Under the pieces are notes generated by a model. The model made no database searches, was not told the DNA's origin, and worked only from the letters and a program-made list of their open reading frames with translations. This document shows, one piece after another, positions 1 to 9,823 of a stretch of DNA of 64,000 nt. Numbering within the stretch: position 1 is the stretch's first letter; the number at the start of each line of letters is the position of its first letter. A program made the translations under genes and the position numbers. Source of the DNA: Bin87 sp965197635 (GTDB lineage Bacteria > Chloroflexota > Dehalococcoidia > Lucifugimonadales > UBA3495); NCBI GenBank assembly GCA_965197635.1, contig CBDANN010000008.1, positions 992,001-1,056,000 of the forward strand, in the 5' to 3' direction.

Positions 1-2526
1 AAGATCTACGCTTACTCGATGAACACGAAAGCTTACGATTCATCAAAGGACTTCGATACGCTCAATGCAGCGGGGAACACATTGGCCACAGGCATCTGGT
101 CAGACGGGCCCACCATGTGGGTCGCGGACGACAATGCCAACAAGATCTTCGCCTACACGATGAGCACCAAGGCGCGGGACTCGTCCAAGGACTTCGATAC
201 GCTCCATGCGGCGGGCAACCAAGCGCCCTACGACATCTGGTCTGACGGCACCACCATGTGGGTCGCGGACACCAGCGACCACAAGATCTTCGCCTACACG
301 ATGAGCACCAAGGCGCGGGACTCGTCCAAGGACTTCAATACGCTCCGTGCCGCGGGCAATGCAGACAACTACGGCATCTGGTCGAACCGCACCACCATGT
401 GGGTCACGGACTCCCTTGACGACAAGCTCTACTCGTACAACTTGCACTCCAGCGACGCCACCCTGTCGGCTCTCACCGTGGACGGCACGTCGGTAGCCGG
501 GTTTGCCGCGGACACGACGTCCTACCAGTACGGCGTGGCCAACACCGTCACTCAGGTCACGATAGCGGCGACTACCACCCACGCCAGCGCAACGGTCGCA
601 TTCAGCGGCACGGACGCCGATTCCAGCACCAGCGGCCACCAGGTCAACCTCTCGGCAGGCCGCAACGAGGTCACCATCACGGTCACGGCCCAGGACACGA
701 CCACCACCAAAGCGTACACGGTCTCCGTCAACCGCGGCGTAACCAGCGTCTACGGCTGGAAGGCGACAGACGACCTCGACACCCTCGTCGCCGCAGGCAA
801 CGCAAACCCCCGAGGTCTCTGGTCGGACGGCACCACCATTTGGGTGTCGGACTACGACGACGAGAAGATCTACGCCTACACCCTGTCGACGAAAGCCCAG
901 GACTCCTCAAAGGAGTTCGATACGCTCAGTGCCGCGGGCAACGACGCCCCAACGGACATCTGGTCAGACGGCACGACCATGTGGGTCGCGGACGATGACG
1001 ACGACAAAATCTACGCCTACACGATGAGCACCAAGGCCCGCGACTCAGACAAGGACTTCAACACGCTCGCCGAGGCGGACAACGAAGACCCCACCGGCAT
1101 CTGGTCTGACGGCACCAAAATGTTGGTTGCTGACAGCGAGGACGACAAGCTCTACGCCTACGTCCTGTCGACCAGCCAACGAATCCCAAAATTCGACTTC
1201 GATGCGCTCACTGCGGATAACGCAGCACCCTACGGCTTCTGGTCTGACGGCCCCACCAAGTGGGTGGCAGACAGCGATGACGACAAGATATACGCGTACG
1301 CGCTGAAGACGGAGACTCACGACTCATCAAAGGACTTCAATACGCTGGGTGCCGCGGGCAACGAGGGCCCCGCCGGCATCTGGTCTGACGGCATCACCAT
1401 GTGGGTTGCGGACAGCACCGACGGCAAGATCTACTCGTACAACCAGCCCTCCAATGACGCCACCCTATCGGCTCTCACCGTGGACGGCATGTCGGTGGCC
1501 GAGTTCGATTCCGACAGGACCACCTACCAGTACGGTGTGGCCAACACCGTCACTCAGGTCACAATAGGGGCGACCACCACCCACGCCAGCGCAACGCTCG
1601 CGTTCAGTGGCAGGGACGCCAATTCAAGCAGCCCCGGCCACCAGGTCAACCTCTCAGCAGGACGCAACGAAGTGACCATCACGGTCACGGCACCAGACAC
1701 GACCACCACCAAGACGTACACGCTCTCCGTCAACGGCGGCGTGACCACTGCCTACGGCTGGAAGGTCGTGGACGACTTTGACACCCTCACTGCCGCAGGC
1801 AACGAATCGCCCTACGGCATCTGGTCGAACGGCACCACCATGTGGGTCGCCAACGTCGGCATCGACAAGCTCTACGCCTACAACCTCTCAACGAAGGCCC
1901 ACGACTCAGACAAAGACTTCGATACGCTCAATGCAGCGGAGAACGAATTCGCCACCGGCATCTGGTCGGATGGCACGACCATGTGGGTTGCGGACCTCGT
2001 CGACGGCAAGATCTACGCCTACAGCCTCTCAACGAAGGCCCGCGACTCAGGCAAGGACTTCAACACGCTGGACGCCGCGGGCAACGAGACGCCCACTGGC
2101 ATCTGGTCTGACGGGACCACCATGTGGGTTGCGGACGACCCACACGCCAAAATCTACGCCTACACGATGAGCACCAAGGCTCGCGACTCATCAAAGGAGT
2201 TCGACACGCTCAGTGCCGCGGGCAATGATGACCCCATCGGCATCTGGTCTGACGGGACCACCATGTGGGTCGCAGACGAATTCGACGACAAGCTCTACGC
2301 CTATAACCTCGCGACGAAGGCCCGCGAGTCATCCAAGGACTTCAACACGCTGGACGCGGCGAGCAACGAGGCCCCCACCGGCGTCTGGTCTGACGGGACC
2401 ACCATGTGGGTCGCAGACACCCGCGACGACAATCTCTACTCGTACAACATGGCCTCGGCATCCACGGACACCCGAGCACCGGTGTTGTCAACCTACACCG
2501 TGAGCGGCAGGGCAATCGCGTCTTAA
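1..2526 (+). pseudogene. Giant blade-repeat surface protein, 5' part (open at window edge, split by ISAs1)
   Basis: The frame is open from base 1 and carries 13 complete repeats of about 46-47 residues with the pattern D-F-(D/N)-T-L, A-A-G-N, W-S-D-G-T-T-M-W-V-A-D, D-D-K-I-Y-A-Y, S-T-K-A-R-D-S. Each looks like one blade of a beta-propeller. Blades are interrupted twice by cadherin-like beta-sandwich domains (about 450-740 and 1450-1745, with G-H-Q-V-N-L-S-A-G-R-N-E-V-T-I-T-V-T-A). Between sandwiches there are exactly five blades. The protein is presumably secreted or cell-surface; the signal peptide would lie left of the window. The stop at 2524-2526 lies at the ISAs1 left end. Removing bases 2508-3750 joins T-Y-T-V-S-G to T-S-L-E-L-T-Y-D-E in frame, so the gene continues to 5491. 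Its binding partner is unknown. Confidence 0.85.
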
Positions 2527-3740
2527 TCATATTTTTAGAAATATGCTAACGTGTTGCGATCCGTTGGACTATGTGGGGGCAGATGGGCATGGCACAACCA
2601 CCCCAGGCAACTATTCTCGATCATTTCGCTGAGCTGGACGACCCACGGGTGGAACGCACGCGACGCCATAAGCTGGTAGACATCTTGGCCATCGCCATTT
2701 GCGCCACCATCTGCGGCGCCGATTCCTGGGTCCATATCGAACTCTTTGGCAAGAGCAAGCTGGCCTGGTTTCAGAGTTTCCTGGAGTTGCCCTGGGGCAT
2801 CCCATCCCACGACACCTTCGGCGATGTCTTCGCTCGCCTCGACCCAGCGCAGTTGCAGGACTGCTTCGTGTCGTGGACCCAGGGCATCGCTGAGTTGCTG
2901 CCCGGCGAGGTGGTTGCTATTGACGGGAAGACGGCCCGACGGTCCTATGATCGGGCGGGGAACAAGGGCGCCATACACCTGGTCAGTGCCTGGGCTACCC
3001 AGAACAACCTGACCCTGGGCCAGGTCAAGACTGAGGAGAAGTCCAATGAGATCACCGCCATTCCCCGACTCCTGGAGATGCTGGAGTTGAACGGTTGCAT
3101 CGTCACCATAGATGCCATGGGTTGCCAGCGGGAGATTGCCCAGCAGATCACCGACGGCGGGGCCGATTACGTGCTGGCGGTGAAGGAGAATCAGGGACAG
3201 TTGCATGAGGGCATTCGAGACCTGTTCGAGGGCGCCGCGGCACTGGGTTTTGATGGTGTGCCCTACGACTACGCTGGGAGCGTGGACAAGGGACACGGAC
3301 GGGTGGAACGGCGGGAATGCTGGACCATCACGGAAGCAGACTGCCTGGATTATCTGGACCCCCAGGGGCAATGGCCGCAGCTGAAGGCGGCCGTCAAAGT
3401 GGTGGGCCATCGTGAGACCACAGCCGGCGGCGCCAGCCAACCCCGCTACTACATCAGCAGCCTCTCGGCCCCGGCGGAACAACTGCTGGCTGTCATCAGA
3501 AGCCACTGGGCCATCGAAAACTCCCTGCACTGGACCCTGGACGTAAGCTTTCGGGAAGACCAGTGCCGAGTGCGCAAGGATCACGGACCGCAGAACCTGG
3601 CCACGCTGCGGCAGATTGGCCATAACCTTTTGAAAAACGAACCAACCCTGAAAGTGGGCATCCAGGGCAAACGGCTTAACGCCGGATGGGATGAGGGCTA
3701 CCTGCGCAAGGTCCTCCTCGGATAAGACGCGATTGCCCTG
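2508..3740 (+). mobile_element. ISAs1-family insertion sequence with perfect 10-bp target duplication
   Basis: Perfect 18-bp terminal inverted repeats, CAGGGCAATCGCGTCTTA at 2508-2525 and its complement at 3723-3740, bound the element. The target duplication CCGTGAGCGG is intact at 2498-2507 and 3741-3750. The element is 1233 bp with one transposase gene. Identical duplications and a restorable host frame indicate a recent insertion. Confidence 0.95.
2571..3725 (+). CDS. ISAs1-family transposase
   Basis: The 384-residue protein begins with the family's N-terminal helper region (D-H-F-A-E-L-D-D-P-R near residue 15) and continues into a DDE nuclease domain. V-V-A-I-D-G-K-T-A-R-R-S holds the first aspartate, V-T-I-D-A-M-G-C-Q the second, and H-W-A-I-E-N-S-L-H-W-T-L-D carries the C-terminal glutamate. 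Length and motifs are those of a complete, probably active enzyme. It cuts and pastes its own element. An ATG at 2583 is an alternative start. A remnant of a related element lies at 57124-57416. Confidence 0.93.
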   Translation: MWGQMGMAQPPQATILDHFAELDDPRVERTRRHKLVDILAIAICATICGADSWVHIELFGKSKLAWFQSFLELPWGIPSHDTFGDVFARLDPAQLQDCFVSWTQGIAELLPGEVVAIDGKTARRSYDRAGNKGAIHLVSAWATQNNLTLGQVKTEEKSNEITAIPRLLEMLELNGCIVTIDAMGCQREIAQQITDGGADYVLAVKENQGQLHEGIRDLFEGAAALGFDGVPYDYAGSVDKGHGRVERRECWTITEADCLDYLDPQGQWPQLKAAVKVVGHRETTAGGASQPRYYISSLSAPAEQLLAVIRSHWAIENSLHWTLDVSFREDQCRVRKDHGPQNLATLRQIGHNLLKNEPTLKVGIQGKRLNAGWDEGYLRKVLLG

Positions 3741-5491
3741 CCGTGAGCGGCACGTCGCTTGAGCTGACCTACGACGAGACGCTCGATCAGGGCTCGGTCC
3801 CAGATAAGGGCCAGTACACCGTGAGCGTCAGCCCCAGGCCAGCAACCGCGGTAGAGACCACCGGAGTATCGATAATCGGCAACATCGTCACTCTCACCCT
3901 CTCGCCGACCGTGGAAGACATCCACACCGTCAGGCTCAGCTACCGGCCACCGTCCACCAACGCGGTACAGGACCAAGCCGGCAACAGGGCCGGGTCCTTC
4001 AGCAACAGGCAGATCACCAACAACTCGCCCGGTCCAGACGTCCCCGGAGCGCCCACCGGTCTGACGGCAACGCCACTGGGACCCAACAGGATCGACCTGA
4101 TCTGGACACCACCGACCAATCACGGCGGGGCAGCACTCTCGGGCTACCGCGTGGAAGTTTCCACCGACGGCACCTCCTGGAGCGACCTGGTGGCCGATAC
4201 GAGGAGCACCAACACGACCCACTCCCACACGGGCCTTGAGCTCGGGAACAGGCGTCACTACCGCGTGTCGGCAATAAACAGGGGCGGGACATCGCAGCCG
4301 TCCAACGTCGCGGTCGCCACGACTGACAACAGGCCCTACTTGACTTTCACGGCAAGGCGCATCAGAACCGAATCCTTGCCGACCGAGGTCGGCACACTGC
4401 GTATTCCCGTGTACGAGGTTCTCATAGCAGCCAGCCAGCCGGTCATGGGCGTTGACGACAGGTGGGACGGCGATGCACTGCGGAGATACATCTCGAACGG
4501 CACCCTCCACTCATGGGGAACGGTTGCGAATACCCGGCAGGGAGTCCCCGAGCATTACACGACCTGGAGACTTGAGGTCATCACCCACCTGCCGCGCATT
4601 GCGGGATCCAACACCATCACGATAGCCGTGCCCGAGGGCGTGGTGAGGGACGATCTGACCGGATACCTGCCCAACAGGCTGAACCGCGCCCAGACGCCGT
4701 TCAGGCTCGTAGTCGACAACCTCCCCTCGTCGGACGTCAAGCGGCCACGGGCCACCATCACCTACGAGCCGGGCCACCCTGCCGACATCGTGCAGGACGG
4801 AAAATTCAGGGCCACGGTAAGTTTCAGCGAACCGGTCACCGGTTTCGAGCCGAACGAGCTTCGCGTCAGCGGCGCCACGGTCGAATCCTTCACGTCCAAC
4901 CAGAGCGGCAGCACCTACACGGCGACCATCAAGCCGAACGCCCCACGGAGCGACGAGACCGTGTCCATATCGATCAGCGTGGCCAACGGAGTCGCCAGAG
5001 ACAGGGCCGGACACACCAACTTCGGAGACAGCGTCGGCCTCCTGGCGAGGCCCAGGCCCACCGTGGAGATCGTGATCCCGAAGGCGAACCCGAACCCGTC
5101 GACGATGAACGAGAACGACACCGCCTACCTCCCGGAGTCGGGCTGGTTCTTCAAGTCCCAGAGCAGCGCTTTCGAAGTGGTCGTCAAGTTCAGCAAGCCA
5201 GTGACCGGGTTCCTGCAAGAGGAACTGGTGGTCGAGGGCTACCAACAGGCCGACGCCCAGTGCCTGCGGGCCGGTGGAGCGAGCATCACCGGCTGGACCA
5301 GCCGAGACGGCGGCAAGGAACAGGTGGCCACCATCACGCCCAGCGCGACCGGCATCATCGCCATCAGCGTCGCGGCCGACATCGCCCAAGACTCAGACGG
5401 CTACCTTAACCTCGGAGATGGCAGACACTACGTGTACATGAGCATACCCGGATCCGATGACGAACAGTGCCGCATAACGGATGCGCCATGA
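3741..5491 (+). pseudogene. Giant surface protein, 3' part (Swm/FN3/Big-like domains)
   Basis: This is the downstream piece of the gene split by ISAs1. In frame it begins S-G-T-S-L-E-L-T-Y-D-E-T-L-D, a bacterial-adhesin-like unit found in calcium-dependent swimming and surface proteins. A fibronectin type III domain follows (about 4030-4320: P-G-A-P-T-G-L-T-A, then Y-R-V-E-V-S-T-D-G and R-V-S-A-I-N). Further Ig-like units with F-S-E-P-V-T-G-F and F-S-K-P-V-T-G-F motifs end at D-A-P with TGA at 5489-5491. No LPXTG signal or C-terminal membrane segment is visible, so the anchoring mode is unclear. It could be translated alone from the GTG at 3743, but it lacks its export signal and is probably silent. 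Confidence 0.8.
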
Positions 5492-5495
5492 GCTT

Positions 5496-5538
5496 CGGGG
5501 CAGCCCGGCTGAACGACGTCTCCAGCCGGGCTGCCCCG
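5496..5538 (+). terminator. Strong hairpin after the surface-protein gene
   Basis: A perfect 16-bp inverted repeat (arms 5496-5511 and 5523-5538, sequence CGGGGCAGCCCGGCTG) with an 11-base loop starts five bases after the stop codon. There is no T tract, so a factor-assisted or RNA-stabilising terminator is more likely than a classic intrinsic one. Confidence 0.6.
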
Positions 5539-5593
5539 GACCGGAATCATCCAGCACAGTTCTACCTCGGAAGGATGTTGGTACGAATACGGA

Positions 5594-7039
5594 ATGTCTG
5601 CATTCACATTTTTGGTTGCCCCCACCGACGACGCAAACAACGATGAGACGCTGAGCAGCGACGCCACCACGGCCGTAGCTCCGCTGCCCATCACCGGACT
5701 GTCCCTGATGGACACCACCGAGCAGACCGTGGTCACAACCCTGTCGGGCAACGACCAAATCAGGCTGGAAGACTCGGAAAACGGCAGCTACACCATCCGA
5801 ACCGACCTGGCCACCGGCACAAACCTGGAAAGCGTCCGTACGGAACTGACCGGCGCCAAGACAGTAGATGCCACCGACAACGGCCCACCCTACTCGTTGC
5901 ATGGAGAGAACGGCACCAGCCTGAACGGGCAGGGACTGCCCGCAGGATCGTACAACCTGCGCGTCACCGCATACTCCGGCGACGACCGGAGCGGAACCCT
6001 CCTCCAAACCCTGCAGGCATCGTTCAGCGTCAGCGGCACCAACAGCCAGGCTACCGGGCTGCCCACCATCCGCGTCGGCGAGACCCTGACGGCCAACACC
6101 GACTCCGTTGCCTACACGGACGGTCTCGACAATGCCACCCACTCGTACCAATGGCTGGCCGACGATGCGGCAGTCAGCGGTGCCACCGGCCGTCAGCACA
6201 CCATCACGCGAGATCAGGAGGGCGTCGCCATCAAGGTGGCGGTGTCCTTCAGCGACGACGCCGGCACCGACGAGGCCCTGACCAGTGTCGCCACAGTGGC
6301 CGTTGTCGCCGCGCCCAACCGCGACGCCACGGGAGCCCCCACCATCAGCGGAACTCCCCAAGTGGACCAGATCCTTGCCGCCGACACGTCAGCAATCACC
6401 GACCAGGACGGCCTCACCAGCGTCTCTTACCAATACCAGTGGATACGCGAATCCGACGCCATAACCGGCGCGACCAGTTCGACCTACCGGCTCACTGCCG
6501 ACGATCTAGGCAAGCGCATCAAGGTGCGAGTCTCCTTCACCGACGACCGCGACCACAGCGAAACCCTCACCAGCGCGGCGACCGACACCGTGGCGGCCAA
6601 GCCCGCGCCGCTCACCGCCAGCTTCTCGGGCGTGCCCGCCAGCCATTCCGGCACGTGGTTCGAGTTCACGCTCACTTTCAGCGAAGAAGTCGAACTCAGC
6701 TACAGGACACTCCACGATGACGCTTTCACCGAGGACGGCGCCAACGTCACCAGGGCCAAGCGCACCCAGAAGGGCAGCAACCTCGGCTGGACCATCAGGG
6801 TCAGACCGGACGGCAACGGCGACGTGAGCATCACGCTGCCGGCAACCACCGACTGCGACGACGACGGCGCCGTCTGCACCGCTGACGGACGGATGCTGTC
6901 CAACCGGACGGAACTCACCGTCAGCGGACCTCAGCAATGGGAGATTGTCCGGCAAAACGACCTGCAACGCAATGGACCCGATGGCGCCACAAATCAGGCC
7001 CGGCCCCGTGGGGCCGGGTGCGGTCAGGAGGTGGTAAAG
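5594..7039 (+). pseudogene. Exported Ig-like repeat protein, truncated and running into a recombinase
   Basis: About 450 residues of tandem surface domains. The frame begins inside a repeat (D-D-A-N-N-D-E-T-L). Units with Y-Q-W-L-A-D-D-A-A-V-S-G-A-T and Y-Q-W-I-R-E-S-D-A-I-T-G-A-T follow, then a domain with F-E-F-T-L-T-F-S-E-E-V-E-L-S and a final T-E-L-T-V-S-G. No signal peptide is seen, so the 5' end looks lost. The frame has no stop before the recombinase at 7040 and continues through it. From about 6935 the sequence loses its surface-protein character, marking the likely junction where the recombinase island joined. I infer a gene broken at both ends, not a functional fusion. Confidence 0.6.
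6999..7018 (+). promoter_or_regulatory. GC hairpin just upstream of the recombinase ribosome-binding site
   Basis: CCCGGCCCC and GGGGCCGGG form a perfect 9-bp stem with a 2-base loop, ending about 8 bases before the AGGAGG Shine-Dalgarno at roughly 7026-7031. It could stop transcription arriving from the truncated surface gene or damp translation initiation at 7040. Confidence 0.45.
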
Positions 7040-7837
7040 ATGGCATCAAACCAGGACACCGCAACCCAACGGGCGGCAATCTACGCCAGCACGGCCGGCG
7101 ACAGTATGGAGTCCATAACCGACGAGCTTGCCCGTGCGCGAAACTCGGCCGAGCAAAACGGCCTTGAAGTCGTCGGGGAGTACGTCGACCTCCGCGGGGA
7201 ACAGGCCCAGTTACTGCAGATGATGACGGACGCCGCGGCATCTGACCCCTCGTTCCAGAAGGTGGTCGTGTCGGACCTGAACCACATCTCACAACGGGAG
7301 GATGAACTCAACGAGTACCGGGCGACGCTTGCGGCCAACGGAGTGGAGCTCGTTACGGTCATCGAAATCAGGACGAACACCCTCGTTTTGGCCGTCATGG
7401 CCTACGTCCGCAGCGAGCACGCTGAAAGCGTTCGCCGCGGGATAAGAGCGGCCGCCCAGCAGGGGTTCTACGCGTTCGCCAACGCCCCCTACGGTTACCG
7501 CAAGGTTCCAGTTCGGGACCGAGGCGTCCGGCGCTACAAGCTGGAACTGGATCCGCCAGCGTCGGAGACGGCGCGGCGGATCTTTGACCGGCGACTCCAG
7601 GGCGCCACGGAACTCGAGATCGTAGCAGAACTGAACGCCAGCGGCGACAACCCGCCGACGGTCGGCCGGTGGGAGGTCAGGCACGTGCGCCGCATTCTGG
7701 GCAACGAGGTTTACTGCGGGACCAGCGTGGCGTCGAGGCGGGACATGGAGAACCCCGACACCGCCGTCAGGGTGCCCAACGCCTTCCCAGCAATCGTCAC
7801 CCAGCAAGAGTTCGACCAGGTGCAACTGATGGAATGA
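7040..7837 (+). CDS. Split large serine recombinase, N-terminal half with degenerate catalytic site
   Basis: The ATG at 7040 is chosen over the longer open frame because AGGAGG lies 8 bases upstream and homology starts here. Residues 11-110 resemble a resolvase catalytic domain (R-A-A-I-Y-A-S, then G-L-E-V-V-G-E-Y-V-D). Residues 130-260 are a recombinase DNA-binding domain (S-E-H-A-E-S-V-R-R-G-I, F-A-N-A-P-Y-G-Y-R-K-V, V-R-R-I-L-G-N-E-V-Y-C-G). The protein stops after 265 residues, just where the zinc ribbon should follow; that part is encoded at 10362-11036. The usual Y-x-R-x-S motif is shortened to Y-A-S, and the D-R-F-x-R motif reads N-H-I-S-Q at residues 81-85, so catalysis is unlikely. 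It may act as a DNA-binding partner of the intact recombinase at 12181. Confidence 0.75.
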   Translation: MASNQDTATQRAAIYASTAGDSMESITDELARARNSAEQNGLEVVGEYVDLRGEQAQLLQMMTDAAASDPSFQKVVVSDLNHISQREDELNEYRATLAANGVELVTVIEIRTNTLVLAVMAYVRSEHAESVRRGIRAAAQQGFYAFANAPYGYRKVPVRDRGVRRYKLELDPPASETARRIFDRRLQGATELEIVAELNASGDNPPTVGRWEVRHVRRILGNEVYCGTSVASRRDMENPDTAVRVPNAFPAIVTQQEFDQVQLME

Positions 7838-7934
7838 GCCTCTGGCCGCTTCAGCCCGTTCGCGGAAGCTGTCCTATGCCTGGAACACCTTGGGACATCC
7901 CCAGTAGGGAACACATGAGCATTGGCTAAAAGCA

Positions 7935-8438
7935 ATGAGCGTCGCAGACGTCGAAAGGGCAGTTCAACTGGTCACTGCAAACGCGCAGGAACATGGGCAA
8001 TGGCTGGCCGGCAATGAAACCGCCGTGCGCTACGCGCTGGTCGATCCCATCCTGTGGGCCCTGGGCTGGAGTACCTGGTCGCCGCTGCAATGCCAGCCCA
8101 ACTTCAACCTGGGCCAACGCGGACCCATCGACTACGCCCTTTTCGACCCCGACGGCAATATCGCGATCCTGGTGATGGTGGGAACAATGCCAGCCCGCCG
8201 ACGCAGCGACCGCCAACGGCTGATGGCCCGCGCCCGCGGCATGACCCGAGGCGTTGCCGTCCTGACCTACGGAACCCAGTGGGAGATCTATGATCTGCAC
8301 CTGCGGGTCGTGAGGTTCTCGGACAAGCTGGTGGACACCTTGTTTCTGGGCTGGGAAATCCCCGATGAACCGGAGGAGGTCGCCCAGACCCTGCACCACT
8401 GGCTGCGCCAGGACCTGTGGTGGAACAGGTCAGAGTGA
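7935..8438 (+). CDS. Restriction-endonuclease-like N-terminal domain protein lacking the E-x-K catalytic residues
   Basis: The 167-residue protein matches the pattern of the type I/type IV restriction N-terminal nuclease fold: N-E-T-A-V-R-Y-A-L-V-D-P-I-L-W-A-L-G-W (residues 27-45), then P-I-D-Y-A-L-F-D-P-D-G-N. The aspartate at residue 66 fits the PD-(D/E)xK fold, but the strand that should read like L-V-E-V-K reads L-V-M-V-G (79-83), so the glutamate and lysine are gone. The C-terminal G-V-A-V-L-T-Y-G-T-Q-W-E-I-Y strand is also typical. No helicase part follows. It lies between the two recombinase halves. I infer a non-catalytic nucleic-acid-binding role. Confidence 0.6.
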   Translation: MSVADVERAVQLVTANAQEHGQWLAGNETAVRYALVDPILWALGWSTWSPLQCQPNFNLGQRGPIDYALFDPDGNIAILVMVGTMPARRRSDRQRLMARARGMTRGVAVLTYGTQWEIYDLHLRVVRFSDKLVDTLFLGWEIPDEPEEVAQTLHHWLRQDLWWNRSE

Positions 8439-8694
8439 CGAGTACCGTCATGATGGTGGTCGGCGCCTACGCTTCCAGCTGAGTGCCAACGGAGACCAGA
8501 TTGAAAATCAGCGATACAGAAGCGTCAACCGCCATCAACGCCCGCAGGTCACGCCGCCGGAGAGCAGGACAGCCCGGCGTCAGCCCATCACCATTCTCCG
8601 TGTCCCCATGCGCCGACGGCGGGCACCTCACAAACGGAAATGGCCTGTTGTTGGGAAACGGTTGTCCAGGGTCACGCAAGCCACTCTTGGGAAT

Positions 8695-8991
8695 ATGCAC
8701 CGGCGTAAACAGGGCAAGTCTCTGCGCGGATTGCTGGGAACCCTGGTGACGTTGGCAACGCTGTGGGGCGGGCTGGCCTGCGCGGGGGACTCCGACGACG
8801 AAATGTTGCGCCGGAACGCCGAGTGCATGGCGGACTCAAACACTGTCTTGCATCAACAGACTTTTTCGCAGGCCACCGGCGCCGTGCCGATGAGCGCCGA
8901 AGCGGTCGAAGACTGGTTGCGGGACCAACTGGAGACAGGAGAGGTCACCAATGCCGAGATCAGGGACGCCTACGCCCGACACTGCGGGTGA
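8695..8991 (+). CDS. Small exported protein (hypothetical)
   Basis: From the ATG at 8695 the 98-residue product has a positively charged start (M-H-R-R-K-Q-G-K), a hydrophobic stretch L-R-G-L-L-G-T-L-V-T-L-A-T-L-W-G-G, and L-A-C-A-G-D, which could be a lipoprotein-type or signal-peptidase I cleavage site. A charged helical domain follows, ending D-W-L-R-D-Q-L-E-T-G-E-V-T-N-A-E-I-R-D-A-Y-A-R-H-C-G. The frame is open further upstream to 8365, but that part overlaps the previous gene and has no protein-like character. The function is unknown. It sits in the island between the split recombinase halves. Confidence 0.55.
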   Translation: MHRRKQGKSLRGLLGTLVTLATLWGGLACAGDSDDEMLRRNAECMADSNTVLHQQTFSQATGAVPMSAEAVEDWLRDQLETGEVTNAEIRDAYARHCG

Positions 8992-9077
8992 AGAGCAGGG
9001 CGTGTATGACACCGCCTGCGCGGTGGCCTGGTGTCCCTGGCACCGAAACGAAAAGAGTGAAGGGAAGCAGCGTTCGC

Positions 9078-9344
9078 ATGGAACTGTTCGGCATAGCGCT
9101 TACCACTGTGGCGGTAAGCATCTTCTTCGCCCTTCTGCCAGGCATCTCCGTCATCATCGGCGGGTTCCTGTTCGGCATGGTCGTAGCGGTGCCCATCCTG
9201 GCCATCGGCAGCCTGATCTGGCTGGTGCCCAGGCCGGCTGAAAAAGCCCCGAAGGTGCAGCCAGATACAGCGGCTACGCAGGGCACAGAACCGACCTGCC
9301 GCGACACCCAGACCGGAGAACCGACGTGGGCGGCGCAACCCTAG
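9078..9344 (+). CDS. Small two-span membrane protein (hypothetical)
   Basis: The ATG at 9078 follows a purine-rich GAAGGGAAG. The 88-residue product has two adjacent hydrophobic segments (about residues 4-20 and 24-49: I-A-L-T-T-V-A-V-S-I-F-F-A-L-L-P-G, then V-I-I-G-G-F-L-F-G-M-V-V-A-V-P-I-L-A-I) and a polar, threonine-rich tail. It belongs to the cargo between the recombinase halves. No family is recognised. Confidence 0.5.
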   Translation: MELFGIALTTVAVSIFFALLPGISVIIGGFLFGMVVAVPILAIGSLIWLVPRPAEKAPKVQPDTAATQGTEPTCRDTQTGEPTWAAQP

Positions 9345-9600
9345 ACCCGTCCAGCGGGCTATACAACCTGTGGGTCATCCCTGCGGTCCTATTCGGACTG
9401 ACCCCTGGCTGATCATCGCTTTGGCCGCCGTGGCGGCCGCCATGCTGCCCGCGGTGCTGGTAGCGATGGCGTTGGCCAAGGCAGCCAACAGGCGCCAAGG
9501 GACCGCTCAGCGCCCCAAGACCACTGAACCGACACAGAATGCTACAGAGGCCGCAAAACGCGCCCGGGGCCCGTTTCCGGCCGAAACTGGGGCATTCTCC
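9326..9600 (+). pseudogene. Small membrane protein with a probable frameshift
   Basis: A GTG at 9326 after GGAGAA opens M-G-G-A-T-L-D-P-S-S-G-L-Y-N-L-W-V-I-P-A-V-L-F-G and stops at about 9411. The next frame immediately continues with L-I-I-A-L-A-A-V-A-A-A-M-L-P-A-V-L-V-A-M-A-L-A-K and a basic tail. Read together they make one two-span membrane protein resembling its neighbour at 9078. A single-base indel near 9405 would join them. The downstream limit is uncertain. Confidence 0.35.
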
Positions 9601-9823
9601 GCCGCTGGCCATGTCAACGCCAACCTCCCGCAACTGCCGGCCATCCAAGCCCGACTGCACCGCCTGGGACTACACCCCCGTAACGGTGGCGCACACTTCG
9701 GCCACCGTCAAGAACATCTGCACACGGCCAGTCCCCGCCTCGACGCAGGCAGCCACACCGTAACTCTTTCCAGAATGAACAACCACAACTGCCGCAGCTA
9801 CAACCACCACAAGGAGCAGAACA

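Noticed and set aside
100..639. Long antisense open frame across the blade repeats (and similar ones at many other genes)
   Set aside because: It mirrors the GC-rich codon pattern of the sense gene, has no ribosome-binding site and gives arginine/glycine-rich, non-protein-like sequence.
4114..4123. GACCAATCAC in the fibronectin domain, a 10-base match to the micro-insert core
   Set aside because: It reads as a normal P-T-N-H-G-G turn of the domain with no extra residues, so it is best explained as chance.
8365..8694. N-terminal extension of the exported protein at 8695
   Set aside because: It overlaps the preceding gene, is arginine-rich and low in protein-like character; the signal-peptide start at 8695 is better.
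9611..9763. 51-codon frame M-S-T-P-T-S-R-N-C-R-P
   Set aside because: It lacks a ribosome-binding site and its composition (threonine, proline, alanine) fits the surrounding frame noise.
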